From: Pragia fontium DSM 5563 = ATCC 49100
GTDB taxonomy: Bacteria > Pseudomonadota > Gammaproteobacteria > Enterobacterales > Enterobacteriaceae
Assembly: GCF_900112475.1 (NCBI RefSeq)
Contig: NZ_FOLW01000007.1
Coordinates: 1-64,000, forward strand
Direction of reading: 5' to 3'
Length of the DNA stretch: 64,000 nucleotides
The notes below the pieces were generated by a model. That model searched no databases. It saw nothing but the letters and a program-made list of their open reading frames with translations, and was not told the DNA's origin. Below, in pieces: positions 49,070-59,254 of the stretch. The first letter of the stretch is position 1, and each line of letters opens with the position of its first letter. The position numbers were made by a program, and so were the translations under genes.

Positions 49070-50383
49070 TTAAAAATTCAAACCAAAAAACTCTTCAAAT
49101 TTAGAAATAACATAATCTAAATGGTCATGAGTTAATCCCGGATAAATACCAATCCAGAATGTTTGATTCATAATTCTGTCAGTATTGGTTAATTCGCCAA
49201 CCACTCTATAATTTACCTTCTCAAAATACGGTTGACGCGTTAAGTTACCCGCAAAAAGGAGACGAGTACCTATTTTTGCCTCGTCTAGAAACTTAACTAA
49301 CTCTACGCGACTCACTCCACTATCTTCTTTCAGAGTAATAGGAAAACCAAACCAAGACGGCTCCGAATTTTCTGTAGCTTCAGGCAGTTCAAGGAATTGT
49401 TCGCAAGATGCCAAACCGGCTTTTAAATATTTAAAGTTAGCTTTACGAGCCTCAACGAACTCCTCAACACGCTCCAATTGAGCTAAACCACATGCAGCCT
49501 GCATATCTGTAATCTTGAGATTATAGCCTAAATGAGAATAGGTATATTTATGGTCATAACCAGCAGGTAAAGATCCAAATTGTTGGCTAAAACGTTTACC
49601 ACAGGTATTATCGCAGCCAGGAGCACAATAGCAGTCACGTCCCCAGTCACGGAACGACTCAATAATCTTTTTCAACTCATGAGACTTTGTGAAAACCGCC
49701 CCACCTTCACCCATGGTGATGTGGTGTGCTGGATAGAAGCTAACTGTTGCAATATCACCGAAAGTACCTGCCATTTGGCCATTATATTTAGAGCCTAAGG
49801 CATCGCAGCAGTCTTCAATCAACCATAAATTATATTTATCTGCTACACGGCGAACTTCAGATAGATCAAATAAATTGCCTAGAGTATGGGCAATCATAAT
49901 AGCTTTAGTCTTATCAGTAACCGCTGATTCAATTAAAGCAGCATTAACATTATAGGTAGGAATATCAACGTCAATAAATACCGGTATTAAACCATTTTGA
50001 ATTGTTGGGTTAACCGTTGTAGGGAAACCTGCTGCAACGGTAATCACTTCATCCCCAACTTTAAGCGCTCTTTCACCCAGTTTGGGTGAAGTTAATGCGG
50101 TTAATGCTAGCAAGTTAGCTGAAGAACCAGATGTGGTTGTTAATACATAAGGAACCCCTAAATACTCACCCAATTTTTTTTCAAAAGCATCATTAAAGCG
50201 GCCTGTGGTTAACCACCCATCCAATGACGCCTCAACCATCAGCTGTAATTCTTTAGTACCAATAACTTTACCAGATGGAGGGACAACGCTTTTGCCGGCT
50301 TCAAATTGCTTTGGTGCCATTGCTGTTTCAGCGTACTGTGCAACCAACTCAGCAATTTGTTGACGTAACATTTCTTGATTCAT
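49070..50383 (-). CDS. rfbH: RfbH (DdhC, E1), CDP-6-deoxyhexulose 3-dehydrase
   Basis: The 437-residue protein is an aminotransferase-like enzyme in which the PLP lysine is replaced by His: [13 protein letters not shown] near 220. This is the mark of the E1 dehydrase. Cys residues in [15 protein letters not shown] near 253 bind the 2Fe-2S cluster. With DdhD it removes the C3 hydroxyl of CDP-4-keto-6-deoxyglucose. It is the third of four ddh genes in a row. Confidence 0.95.
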   Translation of the reverse strand: MNQEMLRQQIAELVAQYAETAMAPKQFEAGKSVVPPSGKVIGTKELQLMVEASLDGWLTTGRFNDAFEKKLGEYLGVPYVLTTTSGSSANLLALTALTSPKLGERALKVGDEVITVAAGFPTTVNPTIQNGLIPVFIDVDIPTYNVNAALIESAVTDKTKAIMIAHTLGNLFDLSEVRRVADKYNLWLIEDCCDALGSKYNGQMAGTFGDIATVSFYPAHHITMGEGGAVFTKSHELKKIIESFRDWGRDCYCAPGCDNTCGKRFSQQFGSLPAGYDHKYTYSHLGYNLKITDMQAACGLAQLERVEEFVEARKANFKYLKAGLASCEQFLELPEATENSEPSWFGFPITLKEDSGVSRVELVKFLDEAKIGTRLLFAGNLTRQPYFEKVNYRVVGELTNTDRIMNQTFWIGIYPGLTHDHLDYVISKFEEFFGLNF

Positions 50384-50396
50384 TTTCTCTCCAATC

Positions 50397-51476
50397 CTAA
50401 TTTTTACTTGTATTCATATAATCATTAATTTCACGGATACAATAATCAAACATATCCGCGGTGTTTAGCCATGTTTTGTGCCAGGCCACAATACGAGTTA
50501 ATGCTTCTTCTAAATCCCAACGTGGGGACCAATTCAAACGCATTTTAGCTTTAGAACAATCCAGCTTTAAATAGTGCGCCTCATGGGGATGATTTTGACC
50601 ATCCAGTATCCATCGCGCATTTTCACCCCATAAATTAACCATCTGCTCAACAATTTCACCAACTGTAGTAGCATCCGAGTCATTCGGACCAAAATTCCAG
50701 CCCTCTGAGTATTCAGCACCATTAGAATAAAGATATTGAGCTAAAAGCAAATAGCCTGATAATGGCTCTAAAACATGCTGCCAAGGGCGTATTGCGTTTG
50801 GGTTGCGTACGGTTACTGCTTCTGATTTTTCAAAAGCTTTCAAGATATCAGGAACCAAACGGTCCGCAGCCCAATCACCACCACCAATAACGTTACCAGC
50901 CCTAACCGTTGCCAATCCGATACCATGCTGCTGATATTGGGCAGGATTAAAATATGAATCACGGTAAGCTGAGGTAACTAACTCTGCACAACCTTTGCTA
51001 TTTGAATAAGGATCATACCCTCCCATGGGTTCATTCTCTCGATATCCCCATAGCCACTCTTTATTCTCATAACATTTATCGCTGGTAATATTGACAACAG
51101 CCTTGATCCCTTCGATATGTCTAACTACCTCAAGTAAATGTACCGTACCCATTACATTGGTCGAATAAGTATCTACGGGCTCATCATAAGACAAACGGAC
51201 CAAAGGCTGCGCGGCCATATGAAAAATAATCTCTGGCTTAAATTCGTTTATCGCTTTATGTAGCGCTTTATAATCACGAATGTCTCCTTCAATAGAGATC
51301 ATATGAGATGCTACACTAGCACACTCAAACAAACTTGGAGTAGTCGGAGCTGGGAGCGAATAACCACAGACAGTAGCTCCCATGTTTTGAAGCCAAAGAC
51401 TCATCCAACTCCCTTTGAACCCTGTATGCCCGGTAACAAAAACACGTTTACCTTGCCAAAATGTCTGTTCAATCAT
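50397..51476 (-). CDS. rfbG: RfbG (DdhB), CDP-glucose 4,6-dehydratase
   Basis: The 359-residue protein is an SDR with [10 protein letters not shown] near 16, MAAQPLVR near 88 and the catalytic [12 protein letters not shown] near 155. It makes CDP-4-keto-6-deoxyglucose. It sits 6 bp after rfbF and 13 bp before rfbH on the minus strand, in the same order as in Yersinia and Salmonella O clusters. Confidence 0.96.
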   Translation of the reverse strand: MIEQTFWQGKRVFVTGHTGFKGSWMSLWLQNMGATVCGYSLPAPTTPSLFECASVASHMISIEGDIRDYKALHKAINEFKPEIIFHMAAQPLVRLSYDEPVDTYSTNVMGTVHLLEVVRHIEGIKAVVNITSDKCYENKEWLWGYRENEPMGGYDPYSNSKGCAELVTSAYRDSYFNPAQYQQHGIGLATVRAGNVIGGGDWAADRLVPDILKAFEKSEAVTVRNPNAIRPWQHVLEPLSGYLLLAQYLYSNGAEYSEGWNFGPNDSDATTVGEIVEQMVNLWGENARWILDGQNHPHEAHYLKLDCSKAKMRLNWSPRWDLEEALTRIVAWHKTWLNTADMFDYCIREINDYMNTSKN

Positions 51477-51482
51477 TGATAA

Positions 51483-52256
51483 TCACTCCCACACTTTCCA
51501 CGGAGCCTTACCACTATCCCAGAGTTCCTGTAAATGTACTTTATCTCTTAAGGTATCCATTGGTTGCCAAAAACCGGTATGCTCATAAGCCATTAACTCC
51601 CCCTTTTCTGCAAGGGTCATTAACGGTTCCTGTTCCCAAATAGATTTATCATCCGAAATTAATTCAATAACCTTTGGTGATAAGACAAAAAAACCGCCAT
51701 TAATCATGGCTCCATCACCTTTTGGTTTTTCTTGGAAAGAACATACTTGTTTATTTTGTATATCCAATGCGCCAAAACGACCAGGAGGATAAGTTGCAGT
51801 TAATGTCGCTAGCTTGCCATGATTACGATGAAATTCAATAGATTGGCTAATATCCATATCTCCAACTCCATCACCATAAGTAAAACAAAAAGCATCTTCA
51901 TTTTTAAGATATTCAGAAACACGCTTTAAACGCCCACCAGTCATAGAATGTTCTCCAGTATCAACTAAAGTAACATTCCACGGTTCAACGCGTTTATGGT
52001 GCACTTTCATCTCATTTTCACGCATACAAAATGTGACATCAGACATATGTAAAAAATAATTTGCGAAATATTCTTTAATGACATAGCCCTTATAGCCACA
52101 GCAAATAATGAAGTCATTAATGCCATGGGATGAATACATCTTCATGATATGCCATAAAATAGGCATACCACCAATATCCACCATTGGTTTTGGTTTAACA
52201 ACGGTTTCTTCACTTAGTCTGGTGCCTAAACCTCCGGCAAGAATTACTGCTTTCAC
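51483..52256 (-). CDS. rfbF: RfbF (DdhA), glucose-1-phosphate cytidylyltransferase
   Basis: The 257-residue protein starts [18 protein letters not shown] with [16 protein letters not shown], the nucleotidyltransferase site, and YGDGVGDMD near 128 provides the metal Asp. It makes CDP-glucose from glucose-1-P and CTP, committing carbon to the dideoxyhexose pathway. Confidence 0.97.
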   Translation of the reverse strand: MKAVILAGGLGTRLSEETVVKPKPMVDIGGMPILWHIMKMYSSHGINDFIICCGYKGYVIKEYFANYFLHMSDVTFCMRENEMKVHHKRVEPWNVTLVDTGEHSMTGGRLKRVSEYLKNEDAFCFTYGDGVGDMDISQSIEFHRNHGKLATLTATYPPGRFGALDIQNKQVCSFQEKPKGDGAMINGGFFVLSPKVIELISDDKSIWEQEPLMTLAEKGELMAYEHTGFWQPMDTLRDKVHLQELWDSGKAPWKVWE

Positions 52257-52276
52257 ATATTACTCCGTTATCATTA

Positions 52277-53260
52277 TTAATTCGATTGCACAAAGGCATC
52301 AGAAAAGAATTGTTTCTCTGGCAAGCCACTCTTCACAAAGTCTTTGCGGGCAGCTTCAATCATAATGGGACTACCACAAGCGTAAACATTAAACGCCGAC
52401 AAATTTGCAAAATCAGCTAAAACGGCTTGATGTACAAAACCTGTTCGACCATTCCATTCATCATCTATATCAGAAACAACCGGAATATATTCAATATGAC
52501 TATATTGTTTACTCCAGTCTTCAGCTACATCCGAGTAAAAATATTGCTGGCTAGCCATGCCCCAGTAAATATATATACATCGGGAATCATTTTTACTTAG
52601 CAGCTCTTCAACCATCGCTTTTACCGGGGCAAATCCTGTACCACCAGCTAAAAATATAATTGGCCTATCATCATCACGAATAAAAAATGTTCCTAGTGGC
52701 CCTTCCGCTCGTAGAAGAGCATTCTCTTTTAATTCATTAAAAATAAAACCACTAAAAATACCATCTTCAACTTTACGAATATGAAGCTCAATAGTTTCAC
52801 CTTTCATATTTGCAATTGAATAACTTCTTCTCACTCCATTCAAACTAAGATCGATATATTGCCCAGGTAAATAATCAAATTTAATAGTAGGTGGTATACG
52901 TAAATGAACAATGGCTATTTCATCACACCGAAACTGTAATGAATGAACTTTACATGGAAAACTTTTTTTTACAATATTACTCAATTGCGGGTAGTATTCA
53001 GCCTGAATAACCACATCACTTTTCGGCTTGGCACAACAAGTCAGAATATAGCCATCAGCGACTTCATCTGCGGATAATGTTGAACTATTTACGCTATTAA
53101 CACTGCCTTGAAGCAAGCGTGCTTTACATGTACCACAGCTGCCATCTTTACAACTGTATTCTATGTTAATATTTTTTTCTAAGGCAGAATCAAGAATAGA
53201 TAGATCTTCACTTGCATCAAAAATAATACCTGATGGCTGCAGTTCAATTTTAATTGACAT
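52277..53260 (-). CDS. ddhD: DdhD (RfbI/AscD, E3), CDP-6-deoxy-delta-3,4-glucoseen reductase
   Basis: From this ATG the protein has 327 residues. A plant-type 2Fe-2S ferredoxin domain comes first (CKDGSCGTCKARL near 37, fourth Cys in ILTCCAKP near 73). An FAD domain with RRSYSIAN near 145 and an NAD domain with LAGGTGFAPVKAM near 204 follow. It passes electrons from NADH to RfbH. It is the first sugar gene after wzz, as ddhD is in Yersinia. A TTG three codons upstream is less likely as start. Confidence 0.94.
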   Translation of the reverse strand: MSIKIELQPSGIIFDASEDLSILDSALEKNINIEYSCKDGSCGTCKARLLQGSVNSVNSSTLSADEVADGYILTCCAKPKSDVVIQAEYYPQLSNIVKKSFPCKVHSLQFRCDEIAIVHLRIPPTIKFDYLPGQYIDLSLNGVRRSYSIANMKGETIELHIRKVEDGIFSGFIFNELKENALLRAEGPLGTFFIRDDDRPIIFLAGGTGFAPVKAMVEELLSKNDSRCIYIYWGMASQQYFYSDVAEDWSKQYSHIEYIPVVSDIDDEWNGRTGFVHQAVLADFANLSAFNVYACGSPIMIEAARKDFVKSGLPEKQFFSDAFVQSN

Positions 53261-53286
53261 ATTTAACAATACTCATCTAAATACTA

Positions 53287-54378
53287 TTAATTATTTTCGT
53301 TTCTTCGATAATTAATTAAGGTATTATTAGCCAGAACAATAGCAGCTCCAACAATTACACCTAATAAAGCACCTAATACTAATATTATCGCTATCTTTGG
53401 CTTATCCTTAATAATTGGCGCCATAGGATTTTTCAAATAACTAAACGCTTGGGCAGTATTCCCATCAACTTTAAATTTATCTAAATTAATATACTGAAAC
53501 TGGAGATCATAATAATTTTTATCAAATACTAATGGCTGGGCTGAAATACCGTCAGACATCGCACTAAGTGCTTCTTTACCTAATAAAAATAAGTTAGTTC
53601 CATCTAATTTGGTTAAACCGCTGATCTGAGGTTTTTGAATACCCGATTTTTCAGCTATCACCAATGCCCTGACGATCTGACTAATCTCTTCCAAACGTTT
53701 TTCTTCAGCAATTTTCTTCAAAGCATCCATCTGATTTTTAATATTGTTTTTTCTACCTTCAATTTGAGATGCTAATTGTTCGTATTGCATCTGACTAACA
53801 TTACTATTGACTTTCTGCATATAACTTTCCAGCAGTAGCTTTGCTTGCAGAGCAGTACTAGCAGGGAAACTGACGGTATAAATATTGCTATCTTTCTCTT
53901 TGATAAAGCTGACTTTATCAATAACATCACCAAGTAATTTAGCCGTTTCAGACTCATTCTTATTTTCAGCTAAGGCTTTAAAATAATCGCTCTGACTAAT
54001 GAACTTACTTAATTCGTTATAGGAACCCGCCTGACTAATAAATTGCTTGAATAGCTTTTCAGAAACATCTTCCGGTGTGGAAGATTTTTCTGTATTGCCT
54101 TCAATCAACCGAACACCTTGATAATAATTACTTGTGGCATCAAAACCCGGCACATCCACCACCGCAGTCGCCGTCCACTGCTCTTTTGCAGTAAAGGCAT
54201 AAATACCCCCTATCAAAGTACCCGCTACCATACAGCCCACGATCCACCACTTTTTCCGCCATAACTGAGCAATCAGCTCAAACAGATCAATCTCATCCTT
54301 TTTAGGCGTGGGATACATAGGATAATAACCCGCCAGCATAGGTTGTGGCTGAGATTGAGGTTGTTCTTTATCGCTCAT
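53287..54378 (-). CDS. wzz: Wzz, O-antigen chain length determinant
   Basis: From this ATG the protein has 363 residues. A Pro/Gln-rich cytosolic start (QPQSQPQPMLAGYYPMYP) precedes EIDLFELIAQLWRKKWWIVGCMVAGTLIGGIYAF, the Wzz signature with the first helix (about 50-70), then a periplasmic helical domain and a C-terminal helix (about 331-352). It controls the number of O units added by Wzy. It is the first gene of the operon. GGAAA lies before the ATG; upstream in-frame TTG and ATG codons are alternatives. Confidence 0.93.
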   Translation of the reverse strand: MSDKEQPQSQPQPMLAGYYPMYPTPKKDEIDLFELIAQLWRKKWWIVGCMVAGTLIGGIYAFTAKEQWTATAVVDVPGFDATSNYYQGVRLIEGNTEKSSTPEDVSEKLFKQFISQAGSYNELSKFISQSDYFKALAENKNESETAKLLGDVIDKVSFIKEKDSNIYTVSFPASTALQAKLLLESYMQKVNSNVSQMQYEQLASQIEGRKNNIKNQMDALKKIAEEKRLEEISQIVRALVIAEKSGIQKPQISGLTKLDGTNLFLLGKEALSAMSDGISAQPLVFDKNYYDLQFQYINLDKFKVDGNTAQAFSYLKNPMAPIIKDKPKIAIILVLGALLGVIVGAAIVLANNTLINYRRNENN

Positions 54379-54445
54379 CGACATTTCCAATTAATTGAAA
54401 TTAAAGAGTATTATTTGAAAGAAAACCGAAGTTTCTATTTTTGAA

Positions 54446-54484
54446 GTAAGCTACCGCCCTTGGGTTACAGCTCCCAAAGGCACA
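54446..54484 (-). promoter_or_regulatory. JUMPstart sequence with ops element
   Basis: On the minus strand the region contains GGGAGCTGTAACCCAAG followed by GGCGGTAGCTTAC. It matches the JUMPstart consensus, whose 3' end is the ops site GGCGGTAGCGT, with one ops mismatch. RfaH binds RNA polymerase paused at ops and lets it read long surface-polysaccharide operons. It lies about 70 bp before wzz in the leader. Confidence 0.9.
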
Positions 54485-54613
54485 AATGATATTTGCATAG
54501 TTTGCGTAGGTTCACTTTAGGCATAGATTTTAACGTTTTTTCTTATGCCGGCAGACAAAAAATCTGCTTATCCGTTAAGCAACGCGTGTTAAGTACGGTA
54601 TGTGAACCGATTG

Positions 54614-54641
54614 ATTATACTCACTTAGCCCTCAATCGCAA
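54614..54641 (-). promoter_or_regulatory. promoter of the O-antigen operon
   Basis: On the minus strand TTGCGA (54641-54636), a 16-bp spacer and a perfect TATAAT (54619-54614) lie about 235 bp before wzz and upstream of JUMPstart. That puts the ops element in the transcribed leader. Confidence 0.7.
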
Positions 54642-54885
54642 GTAAAGTGCAACACAAATCGAACCAAAAAATAAAAATAACCATTTGATTTTAATAAAGA
54701 ATAATTATTATCACGTACGGTTTTGATTCGGATTTTTAGAATTTAATCAGTAAAATCAACAATCTCTCTAAATCAAAACGCAAGCGCATTTACAAGCACC
54801 TCTTAGTATAGTGAGTTATCGCTAATCTCAATTAAGATAATAAAAACATATTCCTTAATTACATATCGATATATCTATTCCTTCC

Positions 54886-54913
54886 TTCACTCCTGTGATT
54901 TTGGCGCTATGCT
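54886..54913 (+). promoter_or_regulatory. candidate cysK promoter
   Basis: TTCACT, a 16-bp spacer and TATGCT precede cysK by about 48 bp. Expected CysB sites are too degenerate to assign by eye. Confidence 0.4.
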
Positions 54914-54961
54914 GTACACAGGTTCCCTAAATAATTCATAAATAATATTAAAGGATAGGCC

Positions 54962-55930
54962 ATGACGAAGATTTATGAAGACAATTCTCAAACTATTGGT
55001 CATACACCATTAGTTCGCTTAAACCGTATTGGTAATGGCAAAATTTTAGCGAAGGTTGAGTCACGTAATCCCAGCTTTAGTGTAAAATGCCGAATTGGCG
55101 CCAATATGATTTGGGATGCTGAAAAACGTGGGGTATTAAAAAAAGGGGTTCAGATAGTTGAACCAACCAGCGGAAACACCGGCATTGCTCTGGCCTTCGT
55201 CGCTGCGGCTCGAGGATATAAGTTAACGCTCACTATGCCAGAATCAATGAGTCTGGAACGACGTAAACTGCTAAAAGCGCTGGGTGCTAATTTGGTATTG
55301 ACCGAAGCGGCCAAAGGCATGAAAGGTGCGATTGCCAAAGCAGAAGAAATTGTGGCTGCTGACCCTCAGCGTAATTTACTGCTTCAGCAATTTAATAATC
55401 CAGCTAACCCAGAAATTCATGAAAAAACAACCGGTCCTGAAATTTGGCAAGATACTGACGGTGAAATCGATGTATTTATTGCCGGTGTCGGTACCGGAGG
55501 CACCCTAACGGGTGTAAGCCGCTATATCAAAAACACCAAAGGCAAAAAAATTATTTCTGTCGCGGTAGAGCCTACGGATTCTCCGGTTATCAGCCAGGCA
55601 TTGGCTGGCGAAGAATTAAAACCAGGCCCACATAAAATTCAAGGCATCGGCGCTGGCTTTATTCCTGGTAATCTGGATTTAAGTCTGATTGATAGAGTTG
55701 AGAAAATCACCAATGAAGAGGCGATTTCAACCGCTCGCCGTTTAATGGAAGAAGAAGGCATTTTGGCTGGAATTTCTTCTGGCGCCGCCGTTGCCGCCGC
55801 GCTGAAACTTATTGAGTTACCTGAGTTTGCGGATAAGAATATCGTCGTGATTCTGCCTTCATCAGGAGAGCGTTATTTGAGTACCCCACTGTTTGCCGAT
55901 CTATTTACTGAAAAAGAACTGCAACAGTAA
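54962..55930 (+). CDS. cysK: CysK, O-acetylserine sulfhydrylase A
   Basis: The 322-residue protein matches E. coli CysK (323). The PLP Lys is K42 in [14 protein letters not shown], and the PLP phosphate loop is [11 protein letters not shown] near 177. The substrate loop TSGNTGIAL lies near 69. It makes cysteine from O-acetylserine and sulfide. AAAGGA precedes the ATG. A terminator separates it from ptsH. Confidence 0.97.
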   Translation: MTKIYEDNSQTIGHTPLVRLNRIGNGKILAKVESRNPSFSVKCRIGANMIWDAEKRGVLKKGVQIVEPTSGNTGIALAFVAAARGYKLTLTMPESMSLERRKLLKALGANLVLTEAAKGMKGAIAKAEEIVAADPQRNLLLQQFNNPANPEIHEKTTGPEIWQDTDGEIDVFIAGVGTGGTLTGVSRYIKNTKGKKIISVAVEPTDSPVISQALAGEELKPGPHKIQGIGAGFIPGNLDLSLIDRVEKITNEEAISTARRLMEEEGILAGISSGAAVAAALKLIELPEFADKNIVVILPSSGERYLSTPLFADLFTEKELQQ

Positions 55931-55966
55931 GTTAGTCCTCACTTAACTAACTTTGATGAAAGAGAT

Positions 55967-55995
55967 AAAAGCTGCGAAATTCTACGCAGCTTTTT
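55967..55995 (+). terminator. cysK terminator
   Basis: AAAAGCTGCG and CGCAGCTTTT pair around an 8-nt loop, ending in TTTTTACTTT, 37 bp after the cysK stop. Confidence 0.88.
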
Positions 55996-56445
55996 ACTTT
56001 GCTCTCACTTATCCACCTCTCCCCACTCAACAAAATTTCGATCCTCAGAGTCCATACAAAGATAGGCATCGCTACGAAGATTGAATAAGCACATTTTCAC
56101 CCAAATTTTGTGTTCTACCTCTCGATTTTCATCAAAAAAATTTGCTTTATTTACCAACTGCTAGTATCAAGCTAATACTTTTTTTGATGCGCGAATTAAA
56201 TCACTTCATTCCCTCTTTCGCTTCTTGCCAAAAGGGGTCATATATAATAGCGTAAGTGATGTAATCATAGTTCGGAGCGAAGAATGAACGCTGCTGAGCG
56301 CACATTCTTACCAATACCGACTGTCCCGCGCATTCCACATTAACATGGCTCTTTTTGCTTCAACGCCAGCGCTATGTTAATAAAATTTAGGCTAAACTTA
56401 ACGGTTAACGCCAAAAGCATTAATTCAACTAAGTTGAGGATCACT
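55996..56445 (+). promoter_or_regulatory. non-coding pts promoter and leader region
   Basis: The 450 bp between cysK and ptsH hold no gene. A perfect TATAAT (56243-56248) about 200 bp before ptsH probably marks the main promoter; the -35 at the matching distance is poor. E. coli uses CRP and Cra here, but I could not place their sites with confidence. Confidence 0.5.
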
Positions 56446-56703
56446 ATGTTTCAGCAAGATGTCACAGTAACCGCACCAAATGGCCTTCACACTCGTCCTG
56501 CAGCGCAGTTTGTTAAAGAAGCAAAAGCATTTACTTCTGACATTACTGTCACTTCCAACGGTAAGAGCTCCAGTGCAAAAAGCCTGTTCAAACTGCAAAC
56601 TTTAGGTTTGACTCAAGGAACTGTCGTGACCATTTCTGCCGAAGGTGAAGATGAGCAACAAGCCGTTGAGCATCTGGTCAAATTAATGGCAGAACTTGAA
56701 TAA
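56446..56703 (+). CDS. ptsH: HPr, phosphocarrier of the phosphotransferase system
   Basis: From the ATG with GAGGA 7 nt upstream the protein has 85 residues and is nearly identical to E. coli HPr. The phosphorylated His is H15 in [11 protein letters not shown], and the regulatory Ser region is [12 protein letters not shown] near 45. A longer in-frame start at 56374 adds residues not found in the family. It is the first gene of ptsH-ptsI-crr. Confidence 0.98.
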   Translation: MFQQDVTVTAPNGLHTRPAAQFVKEAKAFTSDITVTSNGKSSSAKSLFKLQTLGLTQGTVVTISAEGEDEQQAVEHLVKLMAELE

Positions 56704-56748
56704 GCCTTGTATTGCATTTCAACACCCGTTTTAAATTAAGGTAGGCTT

Positions 56749-58476
56749 ATGATTTCAGGTATCTTAGTATCTCCCGGCATCGCATTTGGTAAGGCTTTGA
56801 TATTAAAAGACGACCCTATCGTCGTTAATAACAAAAAAATTTCCAGCGATAATATCGAGCAGGAAATTGCCCGTTTCAAAGCTGGTCGCGATAAGTCCAG
56901 TGAACAACTCAACGCCATTATGGCTAAAGCGAGTGAGACGTTCGGCGAAGAAAAGGCGGCCATATTTGAAGGCCATATCATGCTGTTGGAGGACGAAGAC
57001 CTCGAGCAGGAAGTCGAAAGCCGGATTAAAACGAAATTAGAAAGCGCTGATGCTGCCGCTTATGGCGTATTTGAAGCTCAGGCCATCGAGCTCGAAAGCC
57101 TTGAAGACGAATATTTAAAAGAGCGCGCTACTGATATCCGTGATATTGGTAAGCGCCTGCTGAAGAATATTCTTGGCTTAAGCATTGTCGATCTCGGCGC
57201 TATTCAGGATGAAGTTATCCTGGTGGCAACCGATCTCACCCCTTCAGAAACTGCCCAGTTAAATCTGGATAAAGTCCTTGGTTTTATTACCGATTTAGGC
57301 GGACGTACTTCCCATACCTCAATTATGGCACGTTCATTGGAAATCCCTGCCATTGTAGGTACCAATGACGTTACTAAGCAGGTTAATAATGGGGATTATC
57401 TGATTCTGGACTGTGTGAATAACAAAGTTTACGTTAATCCACCGACAGAAAAGATTGAACAGTTAAAAGTTGCCCAAGCGCAATATCTTAGCGATAAAAA
57501 TGAATTAGCTAAGCTGAAAGATTTACCAGCGATTACCTTAGATGGCCATCAGGTTGAAGTGTGCGCTAACATCGGTACCGTACGCGATGTTCCCGGTGCA
57601 GAACGCAATGGTGCTGAGGGCGTCGGACTTTACCGTACTGAATTCTTGTTTATGGATCGCGACGCTTTCCCTACTGAAGAAGAGCAGTTTCAGGCCTATA
57701 AAGCCGTTGTTGACTCCATGGGTGATCAGGCCGTTATTTTACGCACCATGGATATCGGCGGTGACAAAGATCTGCCTTATATGAACCTGCCAAAAGAAGA
57801 AAACCCATTCCTCGGCTGGCGAGCAATTCGTATCTGTTTAGATCGCAAAGAAATTCTTCATGCTCAGCTACGTGCCGTATTGCGCGCATCCGCTTTTGGT
57901 AAACTACGCATTATGTTCCCAATGATTATTTCAGTAGAAGAAGTTCGCCTACTGAAAGCTGAGTTGGAAATGTTGAAAGAACAGCTAAGAAAAGAAGATA
58001 TTGCTTTTGATGAAGCGATTGAAGTGGGTGTTATGGTAGAAACACCTGCCGCAGCCACGATTGCCCATCATCTGGCAAAAGAAGTCGATTTCTTTAGTAT
58101 TGGGACAAATGACTTAACCCAGTATACTCTAGCAGTAGATCGCGGCAATGAGCTGATTTCTCATCTCTATAATCCGCTATCGCCGTCCGTATTAACCCTG
58201 ATTAAGCAGGTTATTGATGCCTCGCATAAAGAAGGAAAATGGACTGGTATGTGTGGTGAATTAGCCGGTGATGAGAGAGCAACGCTGTTGCTACTTGGCA
58301 TGGGTCTGGATGAATTTAGTATGAGTGCAATCTCAATCCCTCGCATCAAGAAAATTATTCGTAACGCGAATTTCTCTGATGTGAAAACGCTGGCAGAAAA
58401 TGCGTTAGCACAGCCAACGGCGAAGGATGTTTTAGCGATTGTTGACAAATTCATCAAAGAAAAAACGCTCTGCTAA
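56749..58476 (+). CDS. ptsI: Enzyme I of the phosphotransferase system
   Basis: The 575-residue protein equals E. coli EI in length. The active His lies in [13 protein letters not shown] near 189, followed by the PEP-binding barrel with [12 protein letters not shown] near 290 and the Cys in [10 protein letters not shown] near 502. It transfers phosphate from PEP to HPr. It follows ptsH by 45 bp. Confidence 0.98.
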   Translation: MISGILVSPGIAFGKALILKDDPIVVNNKKISSDNIEQEIARFKAGRDKSSEQLNAIMAKASETFGEEKAAIFEGHIMLLEDEDLEQEVESRIKTKLESADAAAYGVFEAQAIELESLEDEYLKERATDIRDIGKRLLKNILGLSIVDLGAIQDEVILVATDLTPSETAQLNLDKVLGFITDLGGRTSHTSIMARSLEIPAIVGTNDVTKQVNNGDYLILDCVNNKVYVNPPTEKIEQLKVAQAQYLSDKNELAKLKDLPAITLDGHQVEVCANIGTVRDVPGAERNGAEGVGLYRTEFLFMDRDAFPTEEEQFQAYKAVVDSMGDQAVILRTMDIGGDKDLPYMNLPKEENPFLGWRAIRICLDRKEILHAQLRAVLRASAFGKLRIMFPMIISVEEVRLLKAELEMLKEQLRKEDIAFDEAIEVGVMVETPAAATIAHHLAKEVDFFSIGTNDLTQYTLAVDRGNELISHLYNPLSPSVLTLIKQVIDASHKEGKWTGMCGELAGDERATLLLLGMGLDEFSMSAISIPRIKKIIRNANFSDVKTLAENALAQPTAKDVLAIVDKFIKEKTLC

Positions 58477-58680
58477 GTCATCTTTATAATAAGAGCCGAT
58501 CCCGATAACGCTTATTGTTACGGTTCATTTGGGTCTGGATAGTACTCAATAATCTGAGGCTACCAATAGGTAGATAAGGTTTTGAGTACTACTCAGGCCC
58601 CAAAAACATGTAGAATAGCGATAACGATGGATTGGTATAAGGCAATGCCGATTAAAAATATTATTGCTGAGGAGAAAACC

Positions 58681-59190
58681 ATGGGTCTGTTCGATAAGCT
58701 GAAACAACTTGTTTCTGATGATAAGAAAGACGCTGGCAGCATAGAAATTGTTGCTCCGCTGTCCGGTGAAATAGTCAATATTGAAGATGTTCCAGACGTT
58801 GTATTTGCTGAAAAAATTGTGGGTGATGGTATTGCAATCAAACCTACTGGCAACAAAATGGTCGCTCCGGTAGATGGCACAATTGGTAAAATTTTTGAAA
58901 CTAACCATGCCTTTTCTATCGAATCTGATAGTGGTATTGAACTGTTTGTTCACTTTGGTATTGATACTGTTGAACTGAAAGGCGAAGGCTTTAAGCGTAT
59001 TGCTGAAGAAGGCCAACACGTGAAGAAAGGCGATTTAGTCATTGAATTTGATCTGGCCTTGCTGGAAGAAAAAGCTAAATCCACTCTGACGCCTGTAGTT
59101 ATTTCTAATATGGATGAAATTAAAGAGCTGACTAAACTCAGCGGCACCGTTGTTGTGGGAGAAACACCGGTTATCCGTATTAAAAAATAA
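58681..59190 (+). CDS. crr: EIIA-Glc, glucose PTS component and regulator
   Basis: The 169-residue protein equals E. coli EIIA-Glc. Active-site His residues are H76 (ETNHAF) and H91 (ELFVHFG), counting Met. It phosphorylates EIICB-Glc, activates adenylate cyclase when phosphorylated and blocks non-PTS permeases when not. GAGGAG lies before this ATG; the longer upstream frame is not conserved. The 204-bp gap after ptsI may hold an extra promoter. Confidence 0.98.
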   Translation: MGLFDKLKQLVSDDKKDAGSIEIVAPLSGEIVNIEDVPDVVFAEKIVGDGIAIKPTGNKMVAPVDGTIGKIFETNHAFSIESDSGIELFVHFGIDTVELKGEGFKRIAEEGQHVKKGDLVIEFDLALLEEKAKSTLTPVVISNMDEIKELTKLSGTVVVGETPVIRIKK

Positions 59191-59207
59191 GATTACCCTC
59201 ATTCAAT

Positions 59208-59235
59208 AAAAATGGCGCCTTTTGGCGCCATTTTT
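59208..59235. terminator. bidirectional terminator crr / sensor kinase
   Basis: AAAAATGGCGCC and GGCGCCATTTTT form a perfect 12-bp stem with a TTTT loop between the convergent crr and histidine kinase genes. Confidence 0.92.
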
Positions 59236-59254
59236 ATGATCTGATTAACCCGCT

